Part shown: positions 54,527-63,908 of the stretch, one piece after another
Numbering within the stretch: the first letter of the stretch is position 1
Layout of the letters: each line of letters opens with the position of its first letter
From: CAIQJJ01 sp964606085
GTDB lineage: Bacteria; Chloroflexota; Anaerolineae; Anaerolineales; UBA4823
Direction: 5' to 3'
Assembly: GCA_964606085.1 (NCBI GenBank)
Contig: CAZSFD010000001.1
Location: forward strand, 62,001 to 126,000
Length of the DNA: 64,000 bases
Position numbers and translations under genes: made by a program
Notes under the pieces: generated by a model
The model's input: the letters and a program-made list of their open reading frames with translations, nothing else
The model's database searches: none
Told to the model about the DNA's origin: nothing

Positions 54527-57500
54527 ATTGTCGCATATTGTCAAGTTCCCGGTTCCAGGGCACCTGTTCCAAAAACCGTTGGCGTGCCGCCGCATCTGCA
54601 ATGTTGGCGGCACGCTGCTTTAAGAGTTCCTGCGCCTGCGCCAGCAAAGCGGCAGCGCGGGCATCTCCCAGGGCCAGCAACGCCTGGCAGCAGTACAGGT
54701 ACACCCGCAGGGGTTCGTCGGTGCCATCCAGCGAGGGGTGGCTTTCCAGAATGGGCAGAATTTCGGTCAGGCCGGCTGCCAGCCGTTCGTGATTTTGCTG
54801 CGCCAGGGCCAGGCGCAGCAAACCGGCCCGGGGTTCGGTACACAAGACAGGCTGGTTGAGTTCCTGGCGGATGCGAATGGCCTGCTGGTACGCCTCCTCG
54901 GCAGAGGCGCGTTCACCGCCATCCAGCCAGGCGTGGCCGGCATAGGTCAGCGCCCAGGCCTCGGCGTTGCGGTCGTGCGATTGGCGCGCCAGGTGCAGCG
55001 CTTCTTCGGCGGCGCGCTGTGCCGCCGCCATCTCACCCAGGACACAGGTTGTGGCGCTCAGATTGATCAGGGCAAAGGTCTCGCCCAAACTATCACCCAT
55101 TTCATGGGCAATGGCCCCGGAGCGTTCGATGTAAAAACGCGCCTGCTCGTAGTTGCCCTGCAGCCCGGACAGCCAACCCAGGTTGCCGGTGATATTGCCT
55201 TCATTGCGCTGATTGCCTAAATTGAGATAGATCAGGCGGGCCTGTTCATAATAATGTTGGGCGGCGGCATAATTGCCCTGGTAGGTGGCCGCCAGGCCCA
55301 GGTTGTTGAGCGCCATGCCCTTGTTGCGCACGTGATGGAGTTGGTCGAAAAGAGCAGCGCTCTTCTCGAAGGTCTGGATAGCGGCGGGCATCTCCCGCGT
55401 CTCCAAAAAAAGCAATCCCAGGGTGTTGAGCAGATTGGCCTCGTGCAAGGGGTACCCTGCAGTTTTTGCCAGTTCAAGAAACCTTTGGCATTGCAGAATG
55501 GCCGTCGGGTATTGCCCCTGCCGGTAAAGCGCTTCAGTGATCTTGTAACCAGCAATAATGATTTCTTCGGTGTGTTGCACTTTTTCTGCCAATACCAGGG
55601 TCTGACGAGCGGTTTGTTCGGCCCGTGGATAATGGCCCATATCGGTGAAATATTCGGCCAGGCGAATCAGCGCGAACAACATTTTTTCGTCCGCATGCAG
55701 GCTTTCGGCAATGCGCTGCATCTCTTCGATGTCTTGCAAGCGGGCGGCGGGCTGGCCATGCAGTTTGCGCATGGACTCGCGTGCCGCCAGCAGGCGGAAA
55801 CGCGTTTCGAGGTCATCTTGCGGCGTCAGCGCCAGCGCCCGCGTGTAAAAATCTTCGGCGCGCTGGTTTTGGTAAACATCGCGGGCAGCATTGCCAGCCC
55901 GCTCGAGATAGCTCACAGCTTTTTCATCCAGGCCGGCGGTTTCGCTGTGGTAAGCCAGATTTTCAATTTGCGTCAACGGGTTCTCGGTAAAGAGCTTTTC
56001 GAGCGCCTCGACCGCCAAAGCGTGCAATTCGGCGCGGCGTGCCTGCATTTGCATATTGTAGGCGGCATCGCGCACCAGGGCATGTTTGAACAGATAGCGT
56101 ATCTCGCTCATCGGCGACCAGATGGCGGCGCGCTCGGCTTCATCCAATTCGAGCGGCAGGTTCTTGTCATCGCGCAACATGTGCGCCAGCACAAGCACCT
56201 CAAATTCGCGCCCCAATACCGCCGCAGTCTGGATCACCGCCCGCACCTCACGGGCCAACTGATCGAGGCGGGCCACAATCATCGTGCTGATGTCGGCGGG
56301 CAGCATGGCGGCGTTCCAGGCAGTCAGAACCCGCCAGCCGCGCACGCTCCACTCGATCAGATTTTGATCGCGCAGGTAACGCAGCAATTGCTCGGCAAAA
56401 AAGGGATTGCCCTCGGCGCGCGTTTCGAGCAGTTCGGCCAGGTCGGGGGCAATGGGCCCTTCTAAGATGCGCCCCGCCAGGTTGAGCAAATCGGAGCGCT
56501 TCAAGCATTCGAGTTCGAATGCGCGCGCCGTCAGCGCAGGGTCGAGGCGCAAGGCGGCTCCCTGGCGTCGGGCCGTCAGCAGCAGCACCACCGGCGGCAT
56601 AAACGGCGAAACGTTCAATGCCCGCAGCAGGCGCGGCAAGAAAAGCAGGGTATCTTCATCGAAATAATGGGCGTCCTCGAAGATTAACACCAGCGGGCAG
56701 CGCAGGCTCTCGGCTTCAATCATGCGGGTCAGCGCCAGCAAGGTATTGTCGTAGCGCGCCTGCGGGTCGAGCTGCTCATAAAGCGAATCGGGCCAGCGCA
56801 GGCCCACCAGCGCCGCCAAAACAGAGCGTAAACGATCCAGTTCGGCAGCCAGGGCCGGGTTGAGCGTGGCCGCCAGCAAGCGCTCCATGCGCTCATCGAA
56901 AGATTGGCGTGCGACAGCCGCTTCGCCAGTGACCGCCTCGCCATTGCCATTCACGCCAAAATACTGCCGCAGCCAGTAACGAAACGGATTGAATGACTGC
57001 TGCAACACCTGATCCGACTGGCACACCGCAAAGGTAAGCGGCTGACGCGTTGGGCTTTGCGTGCGAATCCACTCGTAGAGCAGGCGGCTCTTGCCCACGC
57101 CAGGTTCACCCCAGATCAACAATGGGGCAGCCGCTTTTCCCTGCCTTAACGGGGCAATCAAAGCATCTAACGCCGCCAGTTCGGCCTGGCGGCCCACCAG
57201 GTCGCCTTCGTAAAGCACTTCCACCTGTGGCTTGCGGCCTTTCAGCAGGTACACCTTCTGCTTCTGGGCAAAACCCTTGAAACGCTGTTCACTGATGAAT
57301 TCAAAAGCAAAGCGCCGGTTGGCGCGCTGCGCCACGCGTTCATCCACCCACACCTGGCCGGGTTCAGAATTCATCATAAACCGCGAGGCCAGGTTGATCC
57401 CCCAGCCATAGCAGGTGTAATCTTCAAACAACTCACCGCCCATGTAACCGGCGCGCGAGATGTGATAGGTGACGCCAGCCTGCAAGGGAAATTCAATTTG

Positions 57501-58439
57501 CTCCTGCAAATCGGTGACAAAGTTGAGCGCACGCCCGATGTCATTCTGATGCGCCAGCGGCGCACCCCAGAAGAGCAACGTGTTACAGCCTTTGTCGCCA
57601 AAATCGAAGCGGGTGAACAACCCCCCATAACGGGATTGCAAATCGAAAATGATGTGCGCCAACGTGGGCAGGTCTTCATCGCGCACTGCGGGGAAGCGCA
57701 AAAACAGGTTGACCGCCTGGCGAAATTCGCTCTCCAGGCCGCCATCGAACAACAGGTCGGGCAGGAAACGCCGGGTGATGGCGACATCTACCGGGGGCAG
57801 TTCGACCGGTTGCGCTGGCGGCAGGGGAATGGTGAGGTCTTCGAGCAGGCAGTAGGCCTGCCGCGCCTGCGTTACCAGGCCGTCGAAACAATCGCACAGT
57901 TCAGCGGTCAAGACAATTTCCCCGGCGCGAGCCTGATGCTCGGCGTTGGAGGCAGCATCTACGGCAGGGCCGCGGAAGTAGTAGGTGGCGCGCTCGCCCT
58001 GCCGGTCGTGCAAAATGCCCCATTCCACCCGGCCCACGGCCAGCCCAATCTTGGCCGAAATGGGGAAATCGCCATACACCGTCTGGCGGATGGGGCTGGT
58101 CTTGAGGATGTGCTGCATATTCCAGGCTGACGCCAGGGCGTGCAACAGCGCCTGGTCCTCGGCCTGGTCAGGTTCAAAAGGGTACAACGCCATCATGCCA
58201 TCACCGGCCAGGCCGATAATCGCCCCTCCCTGCCCAAAGATGGTTTGCAGCAGCGGGTCGAAAACGCCACGCATGATCGTCCCCAGCACCTCCGCGCCAT
58301 GCGCGCCATGCTGCATCAGCGTATCGGTCATCGTCGCGAAGCCAGACACATCCAGGAACAGGCCAACCGCGTTGAAATGACCCTGGTATTCACCAGCGCG
58401 GTAGCGCTCGATAATAAAATCGGGTACGAGACGGTGCAT
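54513..58439 (-). CDS. Soluble-adenylate-cyclase-like protein: two cyclase domains, AAA ATPase, TPR
   Basis: The start at 58439 (MHRLVPDFIIERY) is chosen over an ATG 7 codons earlier. Of 1308 residues, cyclase domain 1 (about 25-215) keeps both metal-binding Asp (FLDVSGF, AGDGMMALY) but has Asp and Asn in place of the transition-state Asn and Arg (GPAVDAASNAE). Domain 2 (about 255-400) keeps Asn and Arg (GINLASRFM) but lacks a purine-selecting Lys at the expected place. An AAA ATPase follows (Walker A GEPGVGKS near 443, Walker B LIFEDAHYFD near 583), then TPRs from about 850 to the end. The same order is found in mammalian soluble adenylate cyclase (ADCY10). Whether it makes cAMP is open. Confidence 0.88.
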   Translation of the reverse strand: MHRLVPDFIIERYRAGEYQGHFNAVGLFLDVSGFATMTDTLMQHGAHGAEVLGTIMRGVFDPLLQTIFGQGGAIIGLAGDGMMALYPFEPDQAEDQALLHALASAWNMQHILKTSPIRQTVYGDFPISAKIGLAVGRVEWGILHDRQGERATYYFRGPAVDAASNAEHQARAGEIVLTAELCDCFDGLVTQARQAYCLLEDLTIPLPPAQPVELPPVDVAITRRFLPDLLFDGGLESEFRQAVNLFLRFPAVRDEDLPTLAHIIFDLQSRYGGLFTRFDFGDKGCNTLLFWGAPLAHQNDIGRALNFVTDLQEQIEFPLQAGVTYHISRAGYMGGELFEDYTCYGWGINLASRFMMNSEPGQVWVDERVAQRANRRFAFEFISEQRFKGFAQKQKVYLLKGRKPQVEVLYEGDLVGRQAELAALDALIAPLRQGKAAAPLLIWGEPGVGKSRLLYEWIRTQSPTRQPLTFAVCQSDQVLQQSFNPFRYWLRQYFGVNGNGEAVTGEAAVARQSFDERMERLLAATLNPALAAELDRLRSVLAALVGLRWPDSLYEQLDPQARYDNTLLALTRMIEAESLRCPLVLIFEDAHYFDEDTLLFLPRLLRALNVSPFMPPVVLLLTARRQGAALRLDPALTARAFELECLKRSDLLNLAGRILEGPIAPDLAELLETRAEGNPFFAEQLLRYLRDQNLIEWSVRGWRVLTAWNAAMLPADISTMIVARLDQLAREVRAVIQTAAVLGREFEVLVLAHMLRDDKNLPLELDEAERAAIWSPMSEIRYLFKHALVRDAAYNMQMQARRAELHALAVEALEKLFTENPLTQIENLAYHSETAGLDEKAVSYLERAGNAARDVYQNQRAEDFYTRALALTPQDDLETRFRLLAARESMRKLHGQPAARLQDIEEMQRIAESLHADEKMLFALIRLAEYFTDMGHYPRAEQTARQTLVLAEKVQHTEEIIIAGYKITEALYRQGQYPTAILQCQRFLELAKTAGYPLHEANLLNTLGLLFLETREMPAAIQTFEKSAALFDQLHHVRNKGMALNNLGLAATYQGNYAAAQHYYEQARLIYLNLGNQRNEGNITGNLGWLSGLQGNYEQARFYIERSGAIAHEMGDSLGETFALINLSATTCVLGEMAAAQRAAEEALHLARQSHDRNAEAWALTYAGHAWLDGGERASAEEAYQQAIRIRQELNQPVLCTEPRAGLLRLALAQQNHERLAAGLTEILPILESHPSLDGTDEPLRVYLYCCQALLALGDARAAALLAQAQELLKQRAANIADAAARQRFLEQVPWNRELDNMRQFSCC

Positions 58440-58447
58440 TCGGCAGA

Positions 58448-58612
58448 CTACAAAAAGCAAGATATCGCCCGGACAGCCTTTTCGGGGCTGACCAGGCGGG
58501 CGCGCTGGGCAAAGCTCTTCTCTTTGGCCAACACAGCATCCACGTCCACCCCGGCCGGGCGAGCGATTTGAAGCTCTTTCAGACGCCTGCGAAGCTGCGC
58601 TTCGCCATTCAA
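58448..58612 (-). CDS. Possible 54-residue small protein ahead of the cyclase
   Basis: A short minus-strand frame begins at TTG (58612) and ends 8 bases before the cyclase ATG. It encodes a charged helical peptide (LRRRLKELQIARPAGVDVDA, then AKEKSFAQRARLV). Amino-acid composition looks protein-like, but the start is non-standard and no ribosome site is seen. It may instead be the remains of a longer gene cut by the neighbouring repeat element. Confidence 0.3.
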   Translation of the reverse strand: MNGEAQLRRRLKELQIARPAGVDVDAVLAKEKSFAQRARLVSPEKAVRAISCFL

Positions 58613-58661
58613 TCGGCGGCGAGATGCTGGTTGATCACCTACGCAAAGTTTTCATGTAACG

Positions 58662-58760
58662 TCTCAATAAGATGGGGAGGTGCAACGCACCTGGGTATCA
58701 AACGAGTAATTTTCGGGCCAAAACCAGGTGCGTTGCACCTTCCGCCCCATTTTATTGAGA
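58662..58760. mobile_element. MITE-like element with 33-37 bp inverted arms
   Basis: The gap 58440-58901 holds this element besides the small frame. Left arm 58662-58694 and right arm 58724-58760 match as inverted repeats except for one mismatch and a 4-base gap. Each arm ends in its own palindrome AGGTGC-AAC-GCACCT. The 29-bp centre codes for nothing. Size and shape suggest a non-autonomous element or a large hairpin; no target duplication is evident. Confidence 0.6.
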
Positions 58761-58901
58761 AGATACGTTTTCATCTACTGAGTGTACCAAAAGATGAGGC
58801 TCATCGGCAAGAAATTGACACCGTCACAACACTTTTCGCCAGGTCGTGTACAATTACCGGTGTGGATTTCACGGATCATCCGCTACCGAAGGAGAAAACC
58901 A

Positions 58902-59798
58902 ATGACACAAGCCGAACAACTCCCTGCCACCCCAGCCAAAAAGCGGGCTTCGCCCATCGGCTGGCTGGTGGGCCTGCTATTTTGGGTGGCGCTGCCGCTG
59001 GCGTTGGGCATCTGGCTCAGCGGGCTGTACGTGCAAAAGCCGCAGGTGGGCATCATCCGCCTGAACAGCGACATCTGGTCGTTGAGCGCCGAACTGGTGG
59101 TGGAGCAGATCAACCTGGCGCGCCAGAACCCGCGCCTGCGGGCGGTGGTGGTACAGATCGACTCGCCCGGCGGCGAAGTGGTCGCCACGCAGACGATCTA
59201 CCTCAGTCTGCTCAACCTGCGCCAGCAAATGCCCGTCGTCGGTTCGATAGATACCATCGCCGCCAGCGGGGGGTACTATTCGGCCATGGCCGTCGAACCC
59301 TTGTACGCCAAGCCCTCATCCACCGTGGGCAACGTGGGCGTATGGGGCTACTACCCGCCGGTCATCGGCGTCAACGATGCCGTCCTGGCCAGCGGCCCCT
59401 TCAAACTGACCGCCAGCAACGCCGCCGAATTTGAGCGCGAGATCGAAGGCATCAAGCGCGAATTTCTCGAAGTGGTGCGCAGTCAGCGCGGCGAGCGGCT
59501 GCAAATTGCCATCAGCGACCTGGCGCAAGGCCTCGCCTACCCAGGCCGCACCGCCCTGGCTTACGGCATGATTGATGAACTGGGCAGCTTTCAAGATGCG
59601 CTCGACAAAGCCGCCGCACTGGCCGGCCTGCAGGAATACGAAACGATAGACCTGGAAGCCCTCGCCATCGCAGATTATTTCGAGAGTGAATACCCCCACT
59701 TCCCCTGGTATGGCGCGCCCGACCCCGAAACCGGCGAACGCGCCCTGCCGCCGGGCCTCTATTTGCTCTACGACATTCGCCTGGGGAGCACCCGATGA
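58902..59798 (+). CDS. S49 peptidase, SppA-like
   Basis: The start at 58902 (MTQAEQLPATPAKKRASP) has GAAGGAG. The 298-residue protein has one N-terminal helix (about 18-40), then an SppA fold: VVVQIDSPGGEVVAT, nucleophile Ser near 122 in IAASGGYYSAM, and candidate general-base Lys near 167 in GPFKLTAS. Single-length, as in bacillar SppA, it would form a ring on the outer side of the membrane and digest remnant signal peptides. The stop overlaps the next ATG (ATGA). Confidence 0.88.
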   Translation: MTQAEQLPATPAKKRASPIGWLVGLLFWVALPLALGIWLSGLYVQKPQVGIIRLNSDIWSLSAELVVEQINLARQNPRLRAVVVQIDSPGGEVVATQTIYLSLLNLRQQMPVVGSIDTIAASGGYYSAMAVEPLYAKPSSTVGNVGVWGYYPPVIGVNDAVLASGPFKLTASNAAEFEREIEGIKREFLEVVRSQRGERLQIAISDLAQGLAYPGRTALAYGMIDELGSFQDALDKAAALAGLQEYETIDLEALAIADYFESEYPHFPWYGAPDPETGERALPPGLYLLYDIRLGSTR

Positions 59799-61948
59799 AA
59801 ACCTTCTTCAAACTTCTCCTGTTTGTCTTCCTGCTGGCGCTGCCGTTTGGCGTGCGCTACTGGCAATATCACGGCCTGCCCACCGACGCCTACCAGCCCC
59901 CGCAACAAACCACACCCGATTTCAGCACCTTGCAAACCGAACCCCTGGCCTACCAATCGTACGCCGACCAGCCCCAGGTCAGCCACGGGCGCGTCCTGGT
60001 AGATATGGCCCACGGCAACAACCTGCTGGTAGATGACCTCACGCCACTGCAAGAACGCCTGGCCGCCCGCGGCGCAGACGTTCGCACCTACACTTACGAT
60101 AACGATTCCCTCAGCGAAGAACTGCGCAGCGCCACGGCCTTTGTAGTCATCGCCCCCACCTGGCCCTTCTATCTCGAAGAAATTCAAGCCATCGAAGAAT
60201 TTGTCGCCCAGGGCGGGCGTCTGCTGCTGGTGGCCGACCCCACCCGCTCGGTGCCAGCCGACGATTCCTACGGCTATGTGGATATGTACGCGCTCTTCTT
60301 CCCCGAAAGCGCCGTGCCAGCGATCAACAGCCTGGCCAATCGCTTTGGCATCCAATTTTTTGAAGATTATCTGTACAACCTGGAAGCCTACCAGGTCAAC
60401 TACCGCAACGTGACCATTGGCGATTTCGCCGCCAGCGACCTCACCGCCGGGTTGGATGAAGTGATCCTGTTTGCCGCCCACTCGCTGCAAAGCGACGGCC
60501 CGGCGCTGCTGATCGGCGACGCAAACACCCGCTCCAACGTGCGCACCGGAGAAACAGCCCTGGCCGCCGCCGCCCTGGGCCGCCCGGACAACGTGTTGGC
60601 CCTCGGCGACCTGACCTTGCTGATCGCCCCCACCCACCGCGCCGCCGATAACGACCGCTTCCTCAGCAACCTGGCCGATTGGCTGGCGCAAGACACGCGC
60701 GCGTGGCGACTGCAAGATTTCCCCTACCTGTTCACCCGGCCCGTCGAACTGATCGCCGTCACCGAGCAGAACCTCCAACCCGCGGTGTTGAACGTGGTCA
60801 GTTCGATGCAGCAGGCCCTCACCCAGGCTGGCCTCAGCCTCACCTGGAGCCAGCAGCCCACTGCCGGGCGCGACCACCTGGTGGCGGGCCTGTTCGAGGA
60901 AACCGCCCCCATCAGCGATGTACTCGCCTCGGCGGGCATTTCGGTCACGCTGGTCACAACCCTAGAAGATGCCGAAGAAGTAACCGAAACCGCCGCAAAC
61001 GAAGATGCTGAGGGAGAAGAAGCAAGCACGCCAACCCCCGCAGCCCCGGCAGTTTCGACGGTAACGATAGCTGGCATGGGCAAATTTACCCTCGACGGCT
61101 TGCAACTCTTCCTGCTGACCCAAGCGAGCGACAGCACTGCGCTGACCATTCTTGCCAGCGACTACGAGGGCCTGGGCCTGGCCGTGCAGCGCCTGCTCTA
61201 TCGCGATTTTGCCGGATGCACCAGCCAGGGAACGCTCACCCTGTGTGCGACAGATTCCTATGCCACCTGGCAAGAGCCAGAGCAGCCCACACCCGCCCCC
61301 ACGCCAGACGACCCAGGCGAGTCGGCTGCCGCAAGCGTCCTGATCGTAACGGTCGATCAAGGCTTTGGGCAATCCAGCGCGGATGCCTGGCAAACCGCCC
61401 TGGGCGATTTCTTCGATGTCACGATCTGGTCGGTCAGTTTGGATGGCGTTCCCACGCTGGAGAATCTCAGCGGTTACGATGCCTACATTGTGGATAGCAG
61501 CGATTTCGCCTATGACCCGGCGTTGTGGGAAGAGCTATCGGTATTTACTTTGGGAGAGAATTTCTTATTGATCGGCGAGCAGCCCCTCGACCCCGAATTT
61601 TATAGCACGGCCCCCCTGCTCGATCTGGTCGTCAGCGACCCCCAACACCCCCTGGCCTTCGAACTGACCTCCGCAGACAACAGCCCGATTGTTTTGCAGG
61701 AATCATACAGCGGCGTGCCAGCCGTGATCTTCGAGCCATTCGAGGAGCCTACGGAAGGCGTCACGGTGGTCTTTGCGCGCGGCCCACAAAGCGATGCGGC
61801 GCAATCTCCGGTAGTGGTGGCCTACGACAGCGGTGAAGGCGGTCCGGCCAGCCGCTTCGCCCTGGCGGGTTTTGCCTTCTACCGCCTGCCAGAAAGCGAA
61901 CAATACCTCTTCGCTTACAATGTGGTGAACTGGCTGTTGGGCCGTTAG
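59795..61948 (+). CDS. Membrane-anchored protein with two DUF4350-like modules
   Basis: The 717-residue protein has an N-terminal membrane anchor (FFKLLLFVFLLALPFGVRY). Residues about 60-280 form a first DUF4350/ThuA-like Rossmann module (VLVDMAHGNNLLVDDL, IEEFVAQGGRLLLVADPTR). A middle alpha/beta region and two acidic Thr/Pro linkers follow (about 395-420 and 490-510). Residues about 515-715 form a second similar module (YDAYIVDSSDFAYD). DUF4350 domains occur in ABC-exporter-linked gliding-type proteins; no catalytic role is known. Translationally coupled to the S49 peptidase. Confidence 0.8.
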   Translation: MKTFFKLLLFVFLLALPFGVRYWQYHGLPTDAYQPPQQTTPDFSTLQTEPLAYQSYADQPQVSHGRVLVDMAHGNNLLVDDLTPLQERLAARGADVRTYTYDNDSLSEELRSATAFVVIAPTWPFYLEEIQAIEEFVAQGGRLLLVADPTRSVPADDSYGYVDMYALFFPESAVPAINSLANRFGIQFFEDYLYNLEAYQVNYRNVTIGDFAASDLTAGLDEVILFAAHSLQSDGPALLIGDANTRSNVRTGETALAAAALGRPDNVLALGDLTLLIAPTHRAADNDRFLSNLADWLAQDTRAWRLQDFPYLFTRPVELIAVTEQNLQPAVLNVVSSMQQALTQAGLSLTWSQQPTAGRDHLVAGLFEETAPISDVLASAGISVTLVTTLEDAEEVTETAANEDAEGEEASTPTPAAPAVSTVTIAGMGKFTLDGLQLFLLTQASDSTALTILASDYEGLGLAVQRLLYRDFAGCTSQGTLTLCATDSYATWQEPEQPTPAPTPDDPGESAAASVLIVTVDQGFGQSSADAWQTALGDFFDVTIWSVSLDGVPTLENLSGYDAYIVDSSDFAYDPALWEELSVFTLGENFLLIGEQPLDPEFYSTAPLLDLVVSDPQHPLAFELTSADNSPIVLQESYSGVPAVIFEPFEEPTEGVTVVFARGPQSDAAQSPVVVAYDSGEGGPASRFALAGFAFYRLPESEQYLFAYNVVNWLLGR

Positions 61949-61969
61949 CGGTCCCGGCACGGTGGCGTT

Positions 61970-62056
61970 GGTTTCGACAAACTCGACCGGCGGATAGGCG
62001 TTGATTGGCTTCAGGCAAGCCTGTCGAAAGCAATGCTGGTTGATCCTGTCGAAACC
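61970..62056. repeat. Third GGTTTCGACA-family inverted repeat
   Basis: GGTTTCGACAAACTCGACC (61970-61988) and GGTTGATCCTGTCGAAACC (62038-62056) are imperfect inverted copies, with a further inner GCCTGTCGAAAGC. It lies just after the DUF4350 gene stop and before the terminator. Confidence 0.75.
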
Positions 62057-62090
62057 ATAAGCTTGAAGCTGACAAAACACGCTCAAAATA

Positions 62091-62127
62091 AAAAGCCCGC
62101 GCTGGTTGTGCGCCAGCGCGGGCTTTT
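62091..62127. terminator. Bidirectional intrinsic terminator
   Basis: AAAAGCCCGCGCTGG and CCAGCGCGGGCTTTT form a 15-bp stem with a 7-base loop, with A's before and T's after. It lies between convergent genes (DUF4350 on plus, HD-GYP on minus) and serves both. Confidence 0.92.
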
Positions 62128-62151
62128 TGGTTTTTGATTGCCAACCAACCC

Positions 62152-62727
62152 TCACACCTCGCCGCCTACCAGCCGCAAGGCCGCAACCACATCGGGGTCA
62201 AAAGCCTTGCCAGCGCGCAGTTGCATGGCGTCCAGCACATCCAGCGTCGTCCACAAAGGTTTGTACACCTGTTCACTGAGCAGGCCGTCGTAGGCTTCGA
62301 CCACGGCGCAGATGCGCGCCAGGAGTGGAATAGCCTCGCCGTGCAAACCATGTGGGTAGCCGCTGCCATCCCAACGTTCGTGGTGCAGTTCGATGATGGA
62401 TATAACCGGCTCAAAACAGGGGTAGTTCTTGAGCAGCCCGGCCCCAATCGAAGGGTGCTGGCGCATCACCTGCCACTCGATGCCATTCAACGGGCCAGGT
62501 TTGAGCAGGATGTCATCGGGAACACCGATTTTGCCGATGTCGTGCAGCAGGCTGCCCACACGCAAGGTGAGCAGGTCTGCTTCGCCCAGGCCCATCTGCT
62601 GGCCGATGGCTACCGATACATTCGCCACGCGATGGCTGTGTCCGGCGGTTGCTTCGTCGCGCAGTCCCAGGGCGTTGATCAAGATATCGGTCAGTGGGCC
62701 ATACAGTTCGTCACATGAGATGGTCAT
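62152..62727 (-). CDS. HD-GYP domain phosphodiesterase
   Basis: The start at 62727 (MTISCDELYGPL) has AAAGGGAGG. The 191-residue protein is a stand-alone HD-GYP domain: HSHRVANV, LLHDIGKIGVPD, HPSIGAGLL, HHERWDGSGYPHGL and VVEAYDGL are all intact, including the GYP loop. Such proteins hydrolyse cyclic di-GMP or related cyclic dinucleotides. No sensor or REC domain is attached. It follows the DUF4432 gene by 31 bp and may be co-transcribed. Confidence 0.92.
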   Translation of the reverse strand: MTISCDELYGPLTDILINALGLRDEATAGHSHRVANVSVAIGQQMGLGEADLLTLRVGSLLHDIGKIGVPDDILLKPGPLNGIEWQVMRQHPSIGAGLLKNYPCFEPVISIIELHHERWDGSGYPHGLHGEAIPLLARICAVVEAYDGLLSEQVYKPLWTTLDVLDAMQLRAGKAFDPDVVAALRLVGGEV

Positions 62728-62758
62728 TCGAGCCTCCCTTTCAGCTTTTACCACTTTG

Positions 62759-63823
62759 CTAACTTACCCATTGGCTCATTTGCCGCTCTAGCTGCTGCGC
62801 TTCATCGGACGTCAGCGCGCCGATTTCATATTCGCAGGAGAAAACCGCCCCCCCGGGCAGGTCGCGCACGGCGCCTTTTTGCCGTTCGGCGGTGTAACCG
62901 GTCACGCCAGCGGTGCCGGCCTCAAAGCCAAGCGCATCCTGGTCGGGGGTGCGGCAAATCCAGCGCACGCCGATATTCAGCTCGCTGGGGCGGTGGCGCA
63001 TGTAGTCGGCGCTGCCGTCAGGATGCACCTGCATGGCATGGGCCCAACCATCGGCGTCGGTCTGGTAGGCGGGGAAGAAGACCACTTCGGGGTCGAAGGC
63101 CAGGCCGGGCTTGAGGATGAGGTGCTTTTCGGGGTGGGCGGCTAAATCTTGAATGAACTCAGCATAGCCGGGTTGCAGGGCGGCGTGAGAAGGCAATTGG
63201 GTGCGCACTTTCATGTGATCGGGGTCGCAGGGCGTACTGTACACCAGGCGGCCATGGTCCACCGGGCGGAAATTGGCATGGACGAGGTACATCAGCGGCA
63301 TGGGGCTGTTCTTCAGGTTGGTGATCTTCATCCCCACGCGCAACAAAGCCGACCCGGCAGCCAGTGTCAGATGGGGTTCGGCCAGGTAGTTGGCGCTGAA
63401 GGCGCGTGTGTGGCGGTAAGCGCCGCCCAGGGTGATGAAACCTTCGCCAACCTGGATAAAGGCAGTTTGGTAAGGAGCGTTGGGCAGTTCGCCATGCAAG
63501 GGGTGCTGATCGCCTGGGCCAGGCGACCCCATGGCCAGCGCGCCGCAGTGCTGTAAAAATCCCCCGAAGGTAGCGAGAAATTCTTGCGTGGGATAAGGCT
63601 GGTCGAACATAGATTTCATCGTCAGCCGCCGCCCACGCAACGTGGCATCCCAAATATGCTGGCCCTGGAAGGGCAGCACCACCAACTCGCCCAGGCTGTT
63701 CTTCAGCCGCAAGGCGCACACGCCTGATGAATAGCGGAACGTGGCGGCGGTTAATTCGCCGTGTTCGAGCAGTAAGGTCTCTTTTTCGCTGAATTGGGCC
63801 GGCGAGAGATGGACTTTTGTCAT
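62759..63823 (-). CDS. DUF4432 aldose-epimerase-like protein
   Basis: The 354-residue protein has AGGAG ahead of the ATG. Motifs: LVVLPFQGQHIWDATLRGR, GDQHPLHGELPNAPYQ and VYLVHANFRP-like LVHANFRPVDHG, typical of the DUF4432 branch of galactose-mutarotase-fold proteins. Some DUF4432 members are sugar isomerases. It is divergent from a gene at the right edge, with a candidate operator between. Confidence 0.85.
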   Translation of the reverse strand: MTKVHLSPAQFSEKETLLLEHGELTAATFRYSSGVCALRLKNSLGELVVLPFQGQHIWDATLRGRRLTMKSMFDQPYPTQEFLATFGGFLQHCGALAMGSPGPGDQHPLHGELPNAPYQTAFIQVGEGFITLGGAYRHTRAFSANYLAEPHLTLAAGSALLRVGMKITNLKNSPMPLMYLVHANFRPVDHGRLVYSTPCDPDHMKVRTQLPSHAALQPGYAEFIQDLAAHPEKHLILKPGLAFDPEVVFFPAYQTDADGWAHAMQVHPDGSADYMRHRPSELNIGVRWICRTPDQDALGFEAGTAGVTGYTAERQKGAVRDLPGGAVFSCEYEIGALTSDEAQQLERQMSQWVS

Positions 63824-63860
63824 AAGATGCTCCTGCTTGGTTACTTTGGGAAAGTTACGT

Positions 63861-63879
63861 TAGAATTGGGTTAATTCTA
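63861..63879. promoter_or_regulatory. Candidate operator between divergent sugar genes
   Basis: TAGAATT and AATTCTA are perfect inverted 7-mers with a 5-base spacer, centred between the DUF4432 start (63823) and the start at 63909. The position fits a regulator site for both genes. No regulator gene is in the window. Confidence 0.35.
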
Positions 63880-63908
63880 CCCCCTTTTACCCTGCGGAAC
63901 ACAAAGAG

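Noticed and set aside
58568..58901. A plus-strand frame running into the S49 peptidase region
   Set aside because: It crosses the inverted-repeat element and continues out of frame through the peptidase gene; no domain is visible.
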